DNA from: an uncultured Eubacteriales bacterium
Lineage (GTDB): Bacteria; Bacillota; Clostridia; Christensenellales; UBA1242
Reading direction: 5' to 3'
NCBI GenBank assembly: GCA_900557645.1
Contig: USSZ01000005.1
Coordinates: forward strand, 1-42,563
DNA: 42,563 nucleotides
In this document: in pieces, positions 16,268 to 23,028 of the stretch
Layout of the letters: the number at the start of each line of letters is the position of its first letter
How positions within the stretch are numbered: position 1 is the stretch's first letter
Made by a program: the position numbers and the translations under genes
Notes under the pieces: model-generated
Database searches by the model: none
What the model was told of the DNA's origin: nothing
The model's input: the letters and a program-made list of their open reading frames with translations, nothing else

Positions 16268-17380
16268 CTACCTAGATGGATATAATTCCCCAGCAAGATA
16301 TTTTTTCATAAATTCTTCAAATCCCATTTTGGCTATAAGCTCTTCCCTATTAAACGGACTAATAACTTTTATATTGCCTTTCATTTCAGGGAAAGCTTCC
16401 CCATAAATTATAATTGCAGAAGGCTTTATCACTTCCAGCATTTTGTTGTAACTTTTTAAAATTTCCCGTTTATATTGTTCTCTGCGGTATGTTGATATTG
16501 CCACAACAGAACCTTCTTCAATTCCATCAAAACAAAAATCATAACTTTCTTCGCCTGCACTACATATTGTTGGAATCACAATTTTCCCCATTTTCTGCCA
16601 AAATGCACCGCACCACCTATTTTTAAAAGTATTGTATATTTGCACGGCTTTTGGCATATCCCAATACAAACTAAACTCTGGACTTAAAAGTGCATAATAT
16701 TGGTCAAGTTTTTCCATAGCTTTTTCTGGTTTATCAAATACACTTTCAAAGTTCCAATCATATGTGAAAAAATGAATAGTTTTATCTTTATTTTCTTCAT
16801 CATTAGGTTTGGTTTTGACATATCCCAATAAGTCAATTTTGTCTAGATCAATTTTTTGTTTTTTAATAATAGGCATACCATACTTTCCAACCATTTTAAA
16901 CTGATTTCTCACAAGTTTTTGCTTTTTATACGATTTTTCAAATTCATAATCACTTTCTTCGTCATTATTGTCTTTTTCTAATTTTTGTTGTTCCATTTCT
17001 AAATCTCTTTTTCGTCTATTCTCCTTTGCTCTTTGCATTTTTGCATCATAATCAGGATCTTTCGATCTATAATAATCTAAATTTATTTTTTCAAAATTTT
17101 CTTTATAAAATTCTCTTGCTTTGTCAATTGCATAAAATCTATTTTTAGAAAGATTTTTTAAGATGTCTTCTTTATTTTTCTCCCAAAACTGCTTGTACTG
17201 ATTCAAACTCATATCGTTTGCTCCACCGCTGTAATTTGGCATATCGTTTTGCAAATCATCAGCTTCCCAGCCACAATATTCACATATACCAAAATCATGT
17301 TCAATATTACCTAAACCACATACCTTACATTTATTTTTCTCTTGCTCAACCAATTTCCCATTTTCTACCACTCTACTCAT
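16268..17380 (-). CDS. CPCC-type zinc ribbon fused to a DUF4417 domain
   Basis: 370 aa. Residues 18-38 are a zinc ribbon (C18-x2-C21, C33-x2-C36-GW), followed by GGANDMSLNQYKQFW at about 52-66; together these match the cysteine-rich CPCC family. Residues 105-155 are a charged coiled linker. From about residue 160 the protein is DUF4417: HFFTYDWNFESVF, LSPEFSLYWDMPKAVQI, RWCGAFWQKMGKIVIPTI, FCFDGIEEGSVVAIST, IIIYGEAFPEM. The + strand gene at 18106 carries the same C-terminal part without the zinc ribbon. In the + strand array, zinc-ribbon proteins are separate genes, so this fusion ties the two parts functionally. DUF4417 has no established activity that I know. Confidence 0.8.
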   Translation of the reverse strand: MSRVVENGKLVEQEKNKCKVCGLGNIEHDFGICEYCGWEADDLQNDMPNYSGGANDMSLNQYKQFWEKNKEDILKNLSKNRFYAIDKAREFYKENFEKINLDYYRSKDPDYDAKMQRAKENRRKRDLEMEQQKLEKDNNDEESDYEFEKSYKKQKLVRNQFKMVGKYGMPIIKKQKIDLDKIDLLGYVKTKPNDEENKDKTIHFFTYDWNFESVFDKPEKAMEKLDQYYALLSPEFSLYWDMPKAVQIYNTFKNRWCGAFWQKMGKIVIPTICSAGEESYDFCFDGIEEGSVVAISTYRREQYKREILKSYNKMLEVIKPSAIIIYGEAFPEMKGNIKVISPFNREELIAKMGFEEFMKKYLAGELYPSR

Positions 17381-17392
17381 TATTTTCTCCTT

Positions 17393-17722
17393 TTATAACC
17401 AAAAATCTCCATATTCATCAAATTGACCATAGAAATAATCTATACCATCTTCCGGCTCATAGTAAGTAACAATTTTACCATCCTTAGAAATTATCATAAA
17501 TTCATTAGTTTCAGTGTCATATTTATAAGTGGAATAAAATTTTTTACCTGTTGCTTTGAACGAGATTATTGAATCTCCATTACGATTCAAAAAATCAATA
17601 GCTTTTCTAGAATATTCTATTATTCTCGTAATTCCCATATCATAAGCATGAAAATAAAAATGATTTACTTCTTCATAAGGTGCAGTCCAATACTTTGAAT
17701 ATTCACTAGGTGCTTTTTCCAT
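17393..17722 (-). CDS. Small protein resembling a polymorphic-toxin C-terminal domain, 109 aa
   Basis: Start taken at ATG 17722 (MEKAPSEYSK); AAGGAG lies 13 bases upstream, a rather long gap. It stops 12 bases before the zinc-ribbon/DUF4417 gene. The sequence has HFYFHAYDMGITRIIEYSRKA early on and YKYDTETNEFMIISKDGK, then TYYEPEDGIDYFYGQ. The order 'H..HA.DMG...eY..kA', 'YkYd..TNeF.i.s.dG.i.TyyeP..GidYf' is one I associate with toxin domains at the ends of RHS/CDI-like proteins (BECR-type RNase candidates). That is recognition from memory, not a search. As a free-standing gene followed by a CPCC zinc-ribbon protein, it mirrors the small-protein/zinc-ribbon pairs of the + strand. Confidence 0.6.
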   Translation of the reverse strand: MEKAPSEYSKYWTAPYEEVNHFYFHAYDMGITRIIEYSRKAIDFLNRNGDSIISFKATGKKFYSTYKYDTETNEFMIISKDGKIVTYYEPEDGIDYFYGQFDEYGDFWL

Positions 17723-17770
17723 TATATCATCTTTTCTCCTTATTCTAATAAAAAATTTTCGACTTTTAAC

Positions 17771-17805
17771 AAAAAAGTTTGTAAAGAATCTCTTCACAAA
17801 CTTTT
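17771..17805 (-). terminator. Terminator-like hairpin in the leader of the 109-aa gene
   Basis: - strand AAAAGTTTGT (plus four more pairs after one mismatch), three-base loop, ACAAACTTTT, then TTTTTT. It reads toward the 109-aa gene from its upstream side. It is either an attenuator of the - strand unit or the old terminator of a lost upstream cassette. Confidence 0.65.
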
Positions 17806-18105
17806 ATAAAAAGATATTAAACTATAACTTTTTCAAATTCAAGTTTGTATGCCAAAAATTTATACTGTCTTAACTTGACATCTTCCCCGCTGTGTCCTTG
17901 CAAGAGCCACAATAGCGGCAAGCAAAATTATTATGGACTTCTTTTTAATAACCAAAAATCTCATATAATAGTTTATTTAGAATGGCTTCCTTATATAACA
18001 AATTTGTAATCTAAAATAAAAAGTTGACATAAAACATTGAAAATGCAAATTTCTCTATATTAATCTCTTTCTATATAAAAAATTTAATATAAAAGGAGAA
18101 TTAAA
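17806..18105. other. Divergent intergenic region with a possible cassette remnant
   Basis: 300 bp between the two divergent units. No intact gene is seen. At 17949-17964 the bases ATAACCAAAAATCTC repeat the 3' end of the 109-aa gene (17394-17408) in the same orientation, so this may be the tail of a lost paralogue. A patch around 17885-17925 is visibly richer in G+C than its surroundings. AAAAGGAG before 18106 is the ribosome binding site of the + strand DUF4417 gene. I could not place a confident promoter for either unit. Confidence 0.45.
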
Positions 18106-18843
18106 ATGTTAAATAATGAACAATTAAATTCGCTTTTCTCTATTACAGAAAATGAAAAAGATTATGAAGAAGAAAAGCGAAAAAAGAAACAAAAACTTGT
18201 GAGAAACGAGTTTGAAAAAAGTGGCAAGTATGGGATGCCACTGATCAAAAAACAAAATATAGACTTAGATAAAATAGAATTATTAAATTATCTAAAAACA
18301 AAAAATAATGATGAAGAAAATAAAAATAAAACAATTCATTTCTTCACTTATGATTGGAATTTTGAAACAGTCTATGAAAAACCCGAGCAATCACTTGAAA
18401 AATTAGACCAATATTATGCTTTGCTTACTCCTGAATTTAGCACTTATAAGGATATGCCTCTTGCTAGGCAAATTGACAGTGTTTTCAAAAATCGCTGGTG
18501 CGGTGCTTTTTGGCAAAAACAAGGTATGCTTGTAATACCAACAATTTCATGGGGTTCATATGATTGCTTCGAATTTTTTTGCGATGGTGTTGAAGAAGGC
18601 TCTGTCGTGGCAGTATCAACCTACACAAGAGAAGACAATAAAAAAGGTTTTATGCAAGGCTATGAAATTATGATGGAAAAAATCAAACCAAGTGCAATCC
18701 TCTGCTACGGCACACCATTTAAAGAAATGACAGGAAATATAAAAGCAATTGATCCATACAACCGCGAAGAACTTATCAAAAAAATTGGACTGAGTGAGTT
18801 CACTAGAAAATATTTTGCTGGTGAACTTTATCCGGAAATATAG
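18106..18843 (+). CDS. DUF4417 domain protein (copy 2), 245 aa
   Basis: Same DUF4417 domain as the C-terminal 220 residues of the - strand fusion protein, and closely similar along its length (KKQKLVRNEF, KYGMPLIKKQ, HFFTYDWNFETVY, NRWCGAFWQKQG, VEEGSVVAVSTY, ELYPEI). It has a short charged N-terminus in place of the zinc ribbon. Function unknown; DUF4417 proteins occur in phages and mobile DNA of Firmicutes. AAAAGGAG precedes ATG 18106. It ends nine bases before the HNH gene and is the first gene of the + strand unit. Confidence 0.8.
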   Translation: MLNNEQLNSLFSITENEKDYEEEKRKKKQKLVRNEFEKSGKYGMPLIKKQNIDLDKIELLNYLKTKNNDEENKNKTIHFFTYDWNFETVYEKPEQSLEKLDQYYALLTPEFSTYKDMPLARQIDSVFKNRWCGAFWQKQGMLVIPTISWGSYDCFEFFCDGVEEGSVVAVSTYTREDNKKGFMQGYEIMMEKIKPSAILCYGTPFKEMTGNIKAIDPYNREELIKKIGLSEFTRKYFAGELYPEI

Positions 18844-18852
18844 GAGCAAATT

Positions 18853-19677
18853 ATGGAAGACTTAAAATTAACTATCAATATGCTCCCAAAAGGTGCTTGG
18901 AACAACGATTTTAGCAAAACGCTATCTAAAAAAGATTGGGATAAACTTCGCCAGTTTGCACTTAAAAGAGCAAATGGAAAGTGCGAAATTTGTGGCTTTG
19001 AAACAAACGACCTTGATGTTCACGAAGAATGGAAATTTAATACAGAAAAGAAAACACAAACTTTAAAAGTTATTGTTGCAATTTGTTCTCGCTGTCATGG
19101 AGTTAAACATTTTAAAAACTCTGTTAGGCTTGGCTACGGAGAAGAAGCACAAGAGCACTTTATAAAAGTCAACAATTGCTCGGAAATGGAATTTGCAAGT
19201 CATCTCAACAAGGCTTTGCTTGAATATAATGAAAGAAATTCTGTTTATCGTTGGAAGATTATTGCAGATTTAGAAAAATTTGGCGGGAGCGGAATTGAAA
19301 TAAAACAAAATAACATTCCCCTAATAAAAAATCCGTATGAGAATGTGGAGTGGGGTGATTATGATTATTTAAAAACAGAAAGCAGTAAACTGTTCTTGAT
19401 AACAAACAATGAATTATATTATTCAGCACCTGCAATTTGTTCAATTAATGTTGATAATTATCTGGGGGAAATAACTATAATTTGTGAAAATGTAAGCAGA
19501 ATTGAATGGTATTTGGATGATATAAAAGTTAAAACTAAATATAATGTAGTAGGGCTTTTTAAAACCGAACTAAAAGTAAAAAATTTAATAGGTAAGAATT
19601 TAAAATTCAAACTTATTGGCACAGGTGGTGAAGCAATCTCAAAAAACTTTGAAATTTTATCACAGGAGGTGCTATAA
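18853..19677 (+). CDS. HNH-domain protein with beta-rich C-terminal domain (copy 2)
   Basis: 274 aa. Zinc site C44, C47 (CEICG), H57 in DLDVHEEWKF, C78, C81 and H82 in CSRCHGVKHF. Residues 150-274 are strand-rich (SRIEWYLDDIKVKTKYNVVGLFKT, then GKNLKFKLIGTGGEAISKNFE), probably an Ig-like sandwich. Its last A is the first base of the next start codon (TAATG), so translation is coupled to the small MGMCKPSGG protein. The last 87 bases of this gene and the start of the next are repeated at 20479 and 21385, showing that the 3' end of this gene is a recombination hot spot. Confidence 0.78.
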   Translation: MEDLKLTINMLPKGAWNNDFSKTLSKKDWDKLRQFALKRANGKCEICGFETNDLDVHEEWKFNTEKKTQTLKVIVAICSRCHGVKHFKNSVRLGYGEEAQEHFIKVNNCSEMEFASHLNKALLEYNERNSVYRWKIIADLEKFGGSGIEIKQNNIPLIKNPYENVEWGDYDYLKTESSKLFLITNNELYYSAPAICSINVDNYLGEITIICENVSRIEWYLDDIKVKTKYNVVGLFKTELKVKNLIGKNLKFKLIGTGGEAISKNFEILSQEVL

Positions 19678-19703
19678 TGGGAATGTGTAAACCAAGTGGC
19701 GGA
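19591..19703 (+). repeat. Repeat copy A: HNH 3' end plus start of small gene
   Basis: 113 bp covering the last 29 codons of the intact HNH gene, the AGGAGGTG ribosome binding site and the first nine codons (MGMCKPSGG) of small protein 1. Copies B (20479-20591) and C (21385-21459) repeat it. A differs from both at GAAATTTTATCACAGG, where B and C read GAATTAATTCCACAGG. Confidence 0.9.
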
Positions 19704-19955
19704 GTTGAAAAAGAAGTTGGGAAATTAGGAAGTTTGCCACGCAAGTACAAAAAACCCAACGTCCGAGTAGATTTGTATAATGACAAAGGAGAACTCATTC
19801 AACAAAGATGGTATGGAGCAGATTGTTGGGTTGTTCATAATAGAGACTATAATCATGGTTACCCTCGCCCACATGACCATTATTGGACTTGGGATGCTAA
19901 CAAAGGTCCTCAAAGAGGCAAAGAACATTCTGCAGTAGATAATAATTTTTGTTAA
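19677..19955 (+). CDS. Small toxin-like protein 1 (MGMCKPSGG...PHDHYW...C), 92 aa
   Basis: N-terminal leader MGMCKPSGG, then the domain PNVRVDLYNDKGELIQQRWYG, NRDYNHG, PRPHDHYWTWD, and a C-terminal NNFC. The pattern 'PNxRxDxYdxxGxLxQqRWY..dgr...RDw.Hg....PHDHyWdW' is one I have seen at the C-termini of phage head (MuF) and RHS-type proteins, so a toxin or effector domain is the best guess; it may be a small nuclease using the clustered His residues. No signal peptide. AGGAGGTG five bases upstream; the start codon overlaps the HNH stop. The following zinc-ribbon gene starts 10 bases after its stop. Confidence 0.7.
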   Translation: MGMCKPSGGVEKEVGKLGSLPRKYKKPNVRVDLYNDKGELIQQRWYGADCWVVHNRDYNHGYPRPHDHYWTWDANKGPQRGKEHSAVDNNFC

Positions 19956-19965
19956 AGGAGAAAAA

Positions 19966-20424
19966 ATGGAACAAGAAATTAAAAGAATAGCAAAATGTGA
20001 TGTTTGTAAGAATATGCTTGAAATTGATCAATATGGGAATAGTAATGCATGTCCAAATTGTGGTTGGCTTCAATCAGAAGAAGCATATCAACATCCTAAT
20101 GTTGCTGGAATACGAAATATCCCCTCTTTAAATAATGCTATAAAGCAGTATAATAGTGGTAAGCCAGCCACATTAGCCAACTTTGATGATTTTCTTGAAA
20201 CTTATCAAAACTATGGAGAAGTTGAATTTACTTTAAATAATATAAGATATGGCGTTTTATATGATGATGATAATGAAAAAATAGCGTTATTGAATATACA
20301 AACAAATGAAAAACAATTATTTAATGATATATCTGATTTTGAACAAAATGCAAAAATAAATGGAAAACTATTAAGAAACTTATGGAATAATGTGACCTCA
20401 ACTGATTTTTTACAAGAAACTTAA
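19966..20424 (+). CDS. Zinc-ribbon protein 1, putative immunity partner, 152 aa
   Basis: Zinc ribbon C11-x2-C14 and C29-PN-C32-GW, then PNVAGIRNIPSLNNAIKQYNSGKP, and a second domain with NYGEVEFTLNNIRYGVLYDDDNEK, FNDISDFEQNAKINGKLLRNLWNNV. The two later zinc-ribbon proteins have the same two-part plan, and the ribbon itself recalls the CPCC family. It follows directly behind a toxin-like gene with AAAGGAG, the usual order of a toxin-immunity pair; the immunity role is inference. There is no strong terminator after it, only a short AAAAGGCACCTTTT. Confidence 0.7.
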   Translation: MEQEIKRIAKCDVCKNMLEIDQYGNSNACPNCGWLQSEEAYQHPNVAGIRNIPSLNNAIKQYNSGKPATLANFDDFLETYQNYGEVEFTLNNIRYGVLYDDDNEKIALLNIQTNEKQLFNDISDFEQNAKINGKLLRNLWNNVTSTDFLQET

Positions 20425-20478
20425 CATATAAAAGGCACCTTTTCCTATAAAATTATATCCCTTTGTTTAACCTAGATC

Positions 20479-20591
20479 GGCAAGAATTTAAAATTCAAAC
20501 TTATTGGCATCGGTGGAGAAACAATCTCAAAAAACTTTGAATTAATTCCACAGGAGGTGCTATAATGGGAATGTGTAAACCAAGTGGCGGA
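20479..20591 (+). repeat. Repeat copy B: orphan HNH 3' fragment plus small-gene start
   Basis: 113 bp aligned end to end with copy A. In the HNH frame it still encodes GKNLKFKLIGIGGETISKNFE and a stop, but no HNH gene precedes it. It is therefore the tail of a lost HNH allele. Confidence 0.9.
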
Positions 20592-20858
20592 ATAAATTCT
20601 CAAACTGGAAGAGTTGGATCTTTACCAAGAATATGGTTGCCAAATACAAGAATAGATTTATATGACGAAAATGGAAAACTTCTACAACAGGGTTGGTATG
20701 GACCAGATGGTAGAATAATTTGGTATCGCGACTGGTCGCATGGCGGTGGCGAACATGAATGGCCACATGATCATTATGTTAATTGGGGAAATAATAATAA
20801 TCCTAGACCTCCTTATACTGGTCCTAATGGAGAAAAAACTAATTCAAGTTACTGTTAA
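20565..20858 (+). CDS. Small toxin-like protein 2 (MGMCKPSGG...PHDHY...C), 97 aa
   Basis: Same leader MGMCKPSGG and same domain: PNTRIDLYDENGKLLQQGWYG, IIWYRDWSHGGGEHEWPHDHYVNWG, then GPNGEKTNSSYC ending in Cys. Compared with protein 1 it has GWY for RWY and a longer Asn/Pro-rich tail. The ribosome binding site AGGAGGTG is part of repeat copy B. A zinc-ribbon gene starts 13 bases after its stop. Toxin-like assignment as for protein 1. Confidence 0.7.
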   Translation: MGMCKPSGGINSQTGRVGSLPRIWLPNTRIDLYDENGKLLQQGWYGPDGRIIWYRDWSHGGGEHEWPHDHYVNWGNNNNPRPPYTGPNGEKTNSSYC

Positions 20859-20871
20859 AAGGAGAAAATAT

Positions 20872-21327
20872 ATGAATAATGAAAAAAAATATAGTAAAAA
20901 GTGCGAGGTGTGCAAAAAAACAATAGATGTTGACATTTATAAACAAGGAAAATGTCCTTATTGCGGTTGGTGGAATTGTTTTTTGAATGAAGAAAACCCC
21001 AACATTATTGCAATGCCTAACCTAATCTCACTAAACAAAGCAAAACAACTATATAGCGAAGGAAAACCTTTTGAACCTGATTTAGGCGAATTTATAGAAG
21101 CATTGCATAATTATAGTGAAATGCAATTTGAATATAATGGTGTTTACTATGCTGTTGAACTTGTTTTTAATGATAATAACGAACCACAAATTAGACTTTA
21201 TAATTCTCAAACAAAAGAAACGACATTTTTTAACAATGATGACGATTTCAAAAACAATGCCAAGGTTGAAGGCAAATTTTTGAAAGATATATGGGACGAT
21301 ACAACCGACAGAGATTGGTTGCAATAG
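20872..21327 (+). CDS. Zinc-ribbon protein 2, putative immunity partner, 151 aa
   Basis: Starts at ATG 20872 (MNNEKKYSKKCEVC) with AAAAGGAG upstream; the frame is open further 5' but runs through the small gene. Zinc ribbon CEVC...CPYCGW, then LNKAKQLYSEGKP, DLGEFIEALHNYSEMQFEYNGVYYAVEL and DDFKNNAKVEGKFLKDIWDD. Closest in plan to zinc-ribbon protein 3 (shared LISLNKAK / LVSLNKAK). It diverges from protein 1 mainly in the middle domain, as expected if each partner matches its own small protein. Followed by a strong terminator. Confidence 0.7.
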   Translation: MNNEKKYSKKCEVCKKTIDVDIYKQGKCPYCGWWNCFLNEENPNIIAMPNLISLNKAKQLYSEGKPFEPDLGEFIEALHNYSEMQFEYNGVYYAVELVFNDNNEPQIRLYNSQTKETTFFNNDDDFKNNAKVEGKFLKDIWDDTTDRDWLQ

Positions 21328-21336
21328 AACTTAATT

Positions 21337-21364
21337 AAAGCATATCAAATTGATATGCTTTTTA
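21337..21364 (+). terminator. Terminator after zinc-ribbon gene 2
   Basis: AAAGCATATCA-AAT-TGATATGCTTT then TTAATTT. The same hairpin recurs after zinc-ribbon gene 3 (22242-22270), so the duplicated unit includes its terminator. Confidence 0.85.
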
Positions 21365-21384
21365 ATTTAGTGTAAGCCATGCGA

Positions 21385-21459
21385 AGAAACAATCTCAAAA
21401 AACTTTGAATTAATTCCACAGGAGGTGCTATAATGGGAATGTGTAAACCTAGTGGTGGA
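21385..21459 (+). repeat. Repeat copy C: short orphan HNH 3' fragment plus small-gene start
   Basis: 75 bp; matches copy B (including GAATTAATTCCACAGG) more closely than copy A, but begins later in the HNH tail. The small gene's ribosome binding site and first codons are within it. Confidence 0.9.
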
Positions 21460-21766
21460 ATTAATCCCCCTATATATGGACCTTTTGGAAAGAATATACC
21501 AGACATTGAAGGTTGCCCTCCAAATTCTAGAACGGATTATTATGATGAAAAAACTGGAGAATTATTACAACAGCGATGGTATGATTCTGATGGTAAATCT
21601 ATTTGGGATAGAGATTGGAAACACAACGACTCTCATCATAATCACACCTTATAATCACACCTTTCCTCATGACCATTACTGGGATTGGTTAAAAGATAAA
21701 GTGCATCCTCCTAGACCAGAATACATAGGTCCAAACGGAGAAAAAACAAATATACATTATTGTTAA
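21433..21766 (+). pseudogene. Small toxin-like protein 3, broken by a 13-bp duplication
   Basis: Reads MGMCKPSGGINPPIYGP...PNSRTDYYDEKTGELLQQRWYD...WDRDWKHNDSHHNHT, then stops at 21654. The other half of the family domain (FPHDHYWDWLKDK...GPNGEKTNIHYC) continues in another frame to 21766. The cause is visible: ATAATCACACCTT occurs twice in a row (21638-21650 and 21651-21663). Deleting one copy restores a 106-aa protein with the complete PHDHYW motif and C-terminal Cys. The frameshifted product lacks the His cluster, so it is probably inactive, while its zinc-ribbon partner is intact. Confidence 0.85.
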
Positions 21767-21778
21767 AAGGAGACAATT

Positions 21779-22231
21779 ATGAAATACAATCAATATGATA
21801 AAATATTTGAAAAAAAATGCGATGTTTGTGGAAAAACTCTACTTGCTAGCAAAACAGGAAATGGGGAGTGTCCTCATTGTGGCTGGTATAATAATCGACT
21901 TGGAGAAATTAACGAGAATACGGTAATTTTTCCCAACTTAGTTTCCCTAAACAAAGCAAAAAAATTATATAAAGAAAATAGACATATAAAACCTGACTTA
22001 AATGACTTTCTTGAAGCATTCGAGTTTTATGGCGAAACAGGATTTGAATATAAAAATTTAACGTTCTGTATATTTAGACATGGCGACAATGGAATTGAAA
22101 TGGGTTGGGGACCAAACAATGATGAAGTTGCATATTTCAAAGACAAGGAAGATTTTATTAAAAACGCAAAGATAGACAATGAATATATCCGAGATATTTG
22201 GGACAAAGTTGAAAATCCTTGCTATTTATAA
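21779..22231 (+). CDS. Zinc-ribbon protein 3, putative immunity partner, 150 aa
   Basis: Zinc ribbon CDVCGKTLLASKTGNGECPHCGW, then PNLVSLNKAKKLYKEN, DLNDFLEAFEFYGETGFEYKNLTFCIFRHGDNG and KEDFIKNAKIDNEYIRDIWDKVE. Intact although the gene before it is frameshifted, which is what one expects if it protects against sister cells that still carry the active form. AAAAGGAG before ATG 21779, 12 bases after the small gene's stop. Last gene of the array; a strong terminator follows. Confidence 0.7.
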   Translation: MKYNQYDKIFEKKCDVCGKTLLASKTGNGECPHCGWYNNRLGEINENTVIFPNLVSLNKAKKLYKENRHIKPDLNDFLEAFEFYGETGFEYKNLTFCIFRHGDNGIEMGWGPNNDEVAYFKDKEDFIKNAKIDNEYIRDIWDKVENPCYL

Positions 22232-22241
22232 GATAAAAAAT

Positions 22242-22270
22242 TAAGCATATCAAATTGATATGCTTTTTTC
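22242..22270 (+). terminator. Terminator at the end of the cassette array
   Basis: TAAGCATATCA-AAT-TGATATGCTTTTTTC, nearly identical to the one at 21337-21364. Confidence 0.85.
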
Positions 22271-22369
22271 TTTATATCTACAAAATTATGTATTCCCCTC
22301 TTAAAATTTAAAAATCATACTGTCCTAACATATAATATTAAAAATTTGATTTATAATACAATTTACAAC

Positions 22370-22404
22370 TTGACAAAAATAATAAAATGATAAATAATTA
22401 AAAC
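22370..22404 (+). promoter_or_regulatory. Promoter of the SH3-like gene, leaderless geometry
   Basis: TTGACA (22370-22375), 17-nt spacer, AATAAT (22393-22398), six bases, then the ATG at 22405. No Shine-Dalgarno is present. Confidence 0.65.
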
Positions 22405-23004
22405 ATGAAATTGTTATTAAGTTTTTTTATGTTATTCTCACCACTAATGTCATTTATCCCTAATCAAGATGCTATTATTATTGCATCTTATTGTTATCTT
22501 TATTCTTCTCCATCTTTTTCTTCTGAAATTGTTAAAATAGATGAAAATCCTTTTATTCTTTATCATAATGAAAAAGTTACCATCATTGAAGAAAATGAAG
22601 ATTTTATTTTGGTAAAAACGCAAAATGAACAAACACAAGGTTGGGTATATAAATATTATCTAACAACAAACACATCTCAAATCGTCTATCCTGTTTTTAA
22701 TGCCAGCGTAAGAAAAGATAATACAATTATTTACGACATAAATAAATCACCTACTGAACTTAAAGCAACTGCAGGTCAACGAGTTTATTTATATGATGGT
22801 TTTGATGATAAAAATGAATTTACAGCAGTTCAACTAATATTAGAAGATGGATCTTTATATAATGGATATTTAAAATCTGCAGACATAAGCCCTGATGGTG
22901 TAAGTTCTTTACTTATCGTAGGAATTTCTATCATTGCTGCCTGCGTAACCATTATTCTTTCGATTATTTTTATAAAAAAGACTAAAAAGAATAAATCAAA
23001 ATAA
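22405..23004 (+). CDS. SH3-like domain protein with signal segment and C-terminal membrane anchor
   Basis: 199 aa. N-terminal hydrophobic segment (KLLLSFFMLFSPLMSF), then IIIASYCYLYSSPSFSSEIV...NEKVTIIEENEDFILVKTQNEQTQGWVYKYYLT, a bacterial SH3 (SH3b) fold of about 60 residues ending in the typical 'GWVyk.yL'. A second beta-rich part follows (LKATAGQRVYLYDGFDDKNEFTAVQLILEDGSLYNGYLKSADI), then a transmembrane segment at about 168-190 and a Lys-rich cytoplasmic tail. SH3b domains usually bind cell-wall peptides, so it is probably displayed outside the membrane. Its gene seems to be transcribed from its own leaderless promoter and ends just before a hairpin at 23029-23062. Confidence 0.7.
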   Translation: MKLLLSFFMLFSPLMSFIPNQDAIIIASYCYLYSSPSFSSEIVKIDENPFILYHNEKVTIIEENEDFILVKTQNEQTQGWVYKYYLTTNTSQIVYPVFNASVRKDNTIIYDINKSPTELKATAGQRVYLYDGFDDKNEFTAVQLILEDGSLYNGYLKSADISPDGVSSLLIVGISIIAACVTIILSIIFIKKTKKNKSK

Positions 23005-23028
23005 ATGGCAGTAAATATTGTATATAAT

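Noticed and set aside
20740..20871. Longer start for zinc-ribbon protein 2
   Set aside because: The upstream part overlaps small protein 2 in another frame and is hydrophobic nonsense; ATG 20872 has a clear ribosome binding site.
19591..21459. Three regularly spaced repeats that could suggest a CRISPR-like array
   Set aside because: The repeats are 75-113 bp long, about 870-890 bp apart, and are explained by HNH gene tails plus small-gene starts. No cas gene or short spacer pattern is present.
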